Of a DNA stretch of 64,000 bases, positions 62,961 through 64,000 are shown piece by piece. A model generated the notes under the pieces. That model had not been told where the DNA came from. It ran no database searches and saw nothing but the letters and a program-made list of their open reading frames with translations. The stretch spans positions 3,222,473-3,286,472 of the forward strand of contig CP075528.1 of the NCBI GenBank assembly GCA_025808875.1, written 5' to 3'. Each line of letters begins with the position of its first letter. The stretch's first letter is position 1. The position numbers were made by a program, and so were the translations under genes. Source of the stretch: Enhydrobacter sp. Its GTDB lineage: Bacteria; Pseudomonadota; Alphaproteobacteria; Reyranellales; Reyranellaceae.

Positions 62961-64000
62961 ACACCCGACGCCAGATGCGGCTCGGCGTGTTCGTGCAGAC
63001 GCCGGGCCATCATGTCGGCGGTTGGCGGCATCCCGATGCCGTGATCGACCACTGGCCCAACCTGAAACTGATGCAGCACATCGCCGCCAAGGCCGAGGCG
63101 GCGAGGTTCGACATGTTCTTCCTGGGCGACGGCTTCGCCACCGGCTACGGCGAGCATCCCTCGACCATCGGCAAGTTCGAGCCGCTGACCCTGCTCGCGG
63201 CGCTCGCCATGACGACGTCGCGGCTCGGCCTGGCCGCCACGGGGTCGACGACCTACGCCGAGCCCTACCACGTGGCGCGCGCCTTCGCCTCGCTCGACCA
63301 TCTCTCGGGCGGCCGCGCGGCCTGGAACGTGGTGACGACCGCCTATGCGAAGTCTTCCACCGTGTTCGGCCGCCCGCACCCGCCGCACGCCGAGCGCTAC
63401 GCCATGGCGGAGGAATTCGTCACCGCTTGCCGCCTGCTGTGGGACACCTGGGAGGACGGCGCCTTCGTCGCCGACAAGGAACGGGGCGCTTTCGTGCGGC
63501 CGGGCAGCCTGCACTTCCCGGGCTTCAAGGGCCGCTACTTCACGATCGAGGGCGGGCTCAACGTGCCGCGCGCCCCGCAGGGCCATCCGGTGCTGATCCA
63601 GGCCGGCTCGTCGGGTCCCGGCCAGGCGCTCGCCGCGCGCATCGCCGACGTCGTCTTTACCGCCCAGAACGATCTCGACGAGGCGCTGGCGTTCCGCCGG
63701 GGCCTGGTGGCAGAACTCGGCCGGTTCGGCCGGGCGCCCGACAGCGCGCTCGTCATGCCGGGCGTCATGCCGGTGCTCGGCCGCAGCGAGGCCGAGGCGC
63801 GCGAGCTCTTCGCCGGGCTCAACCGGCGCATCGACTCGGCACAGGCCTTCACCGTGCTCTCCGAGCGGCTCGGCGCGGACATGTCGGTCCATCCGCTCGA
63901 CGGGCCGGTGCCCGACGTGCCGGAGACCGAGCATCTCAAGAGCCGCGCGGCATTGCTGCTGCAGATGGCGCGGCGCGACAATCTCACCCTGCGCGACCTC
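62957..64000 (+). CDS. LLM-class flavin-dependent monooxygenase, NtaA/SnaA/DszA type (partial)
   Basis: The first 348 codons of a bacterial-luciferase-like FMNH2-dependent monooxygenase; the remainder, usually to about 440-460 residues, is off the right edge. Visible marks are GVFVQTPGHHVGGWRHPDA, RFDMFFLGDG, FEPLTLLAALAMTTSRLGLA, TTYAEPYHVARAFASLDHLS and GGRAAWNVVT, which match the nitrilotriacetate/pristinamycin monooxygenase group. Such enzymes oxidise amines, thioethers or sulfonates. The GTG at 62957 lies in the stop codon of the preceding gene, so both are co-translated. Confidence 0.9.
   Translation, partial: MNTRRQMRLGVFVQTPGHHVGGWRHPDAVIDHWPNLKLMQHIAAKAEAARFDMFFLGDGFATGYGEHPSTIGKFEPLTLLAALAMTTSRLGLAATGSTTYAEPYHVARAFASLDHLSGGRAAWNVVTTAYAKSSTVFGRPHPPHAERYAMAEEFVTACRLLWDTWEDGAFVADKERGAFVRPGSLHFPGFKGRYFTIEGGLNVPRAPQGHPVLIQAGSSGPGQALAARIADVVFTAQNDLDEALAFRRGLVAELGRFGRAPDSALVMPGVMPVLGRSEAEARELFAGLNRRIDSAQAFTVLSERLGADMSVHPLDGPVPDVPETEHLKSRAALLLQMARRDNLTLRDL

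Overview
The window is a gene-dense, GC-rich stretch of about 64 kb with no long non-coding gap; the longest intergenic spaces are about 170-210 bases. Codon use, the dapA/slt neighbourhood, FabI-type enoyl reductase, Bug/TctC-type binding protein, HyuA/HyuB and the number of ABC importers point to a soil- or water-living alphaproteobacterium, perhaps a Rhodospirillales/Reyranella-like lineage. That placement is an impression from gene content, not a computed result. No rRNA, tRNA, CRISPR array, insertion sequence or prophage was seen. Both edges cut a gene: dapA on the left and an LLM-class flavin monooxygenase on the right.

Layout. 1-6.4 kb is housekeeping-like: dapA (partial), ynfA-type membrane protein, a Slt-type lytic transglycosylase, an alpha/beta hydrolase, a small membrane protein and fabI. 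6.4-10.4 kb holds an aldo/keto reductase with a small monooxygenase-like protein, divergent from a translationally coupled trio: HAD dehalogenase, PLP threonine-dehydratase-like enzyme, membrane-bound class III cyclase. 10.4-19.2 kb holds a branched-chain amino-acid-type importer (livKGFHM), an SdsA1-type alkyl sulfatase, the C-terminal remnant of a LysR regulator, and a TctC/Bug binding protein divergent from an IclR regulator. 19.2-21.3 kb is an MFS permease with a divergent AraC regulator. 21.4-27.1 kb is a 2-oxoacid:ferredoxin oxidoreductase operon whose first gene fuses a GltD-like flavoprotein to an 8Fe ferredoxin, followed by an unrecognised gene.

27-35 kb: cupin, YddA-type ABC exporter, rsmB, then an operon of NMT1/SsuA-like binding protein, permease, ATPase and amidohydrolase. 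35.2-42.2 kb (minus strand) looks like one six-gene operon: GntR regulator, FAD/Fe-S 2-hydroxyacid dehydrogenase, nudC, OYE-type flavin oxidoreductase, a truncated HlyD-like gene and an EamA permease. A GntR-type operator palindrome separates it from a divergent aminotransferase (serine/alanine-glyoxylate type) and a glutathione transferase, which suggests a glycolate/2-hydroxyacid to glyoxylate to glycine theme. 44-49.5 kb is a complete oligopeptide-type importer. 50.5-51.5 kb carries a lone EVE-HNH gene of the modification-dependent restriction type.

51.5-59.5 kb pairs a spermidine/putrescine-type importer with divergent hydantoinase genes hyuA/hyuB. The right end has a tandem-duplicated DUF1428 gene behind a perfect 14-bp palindrome, an SMP-30 lactonase, a class C beta-lactamase-fold hydrolase and the cut flavin monooxygenase. 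Overall the region is a transporter and small-molecule catabolism district. The most unusual items are the EVE-HNH gene, the fused KOR electron-transfer subunit, the tandem DUF1428 gene and the two broken genes (LysR tail, HlyD head).
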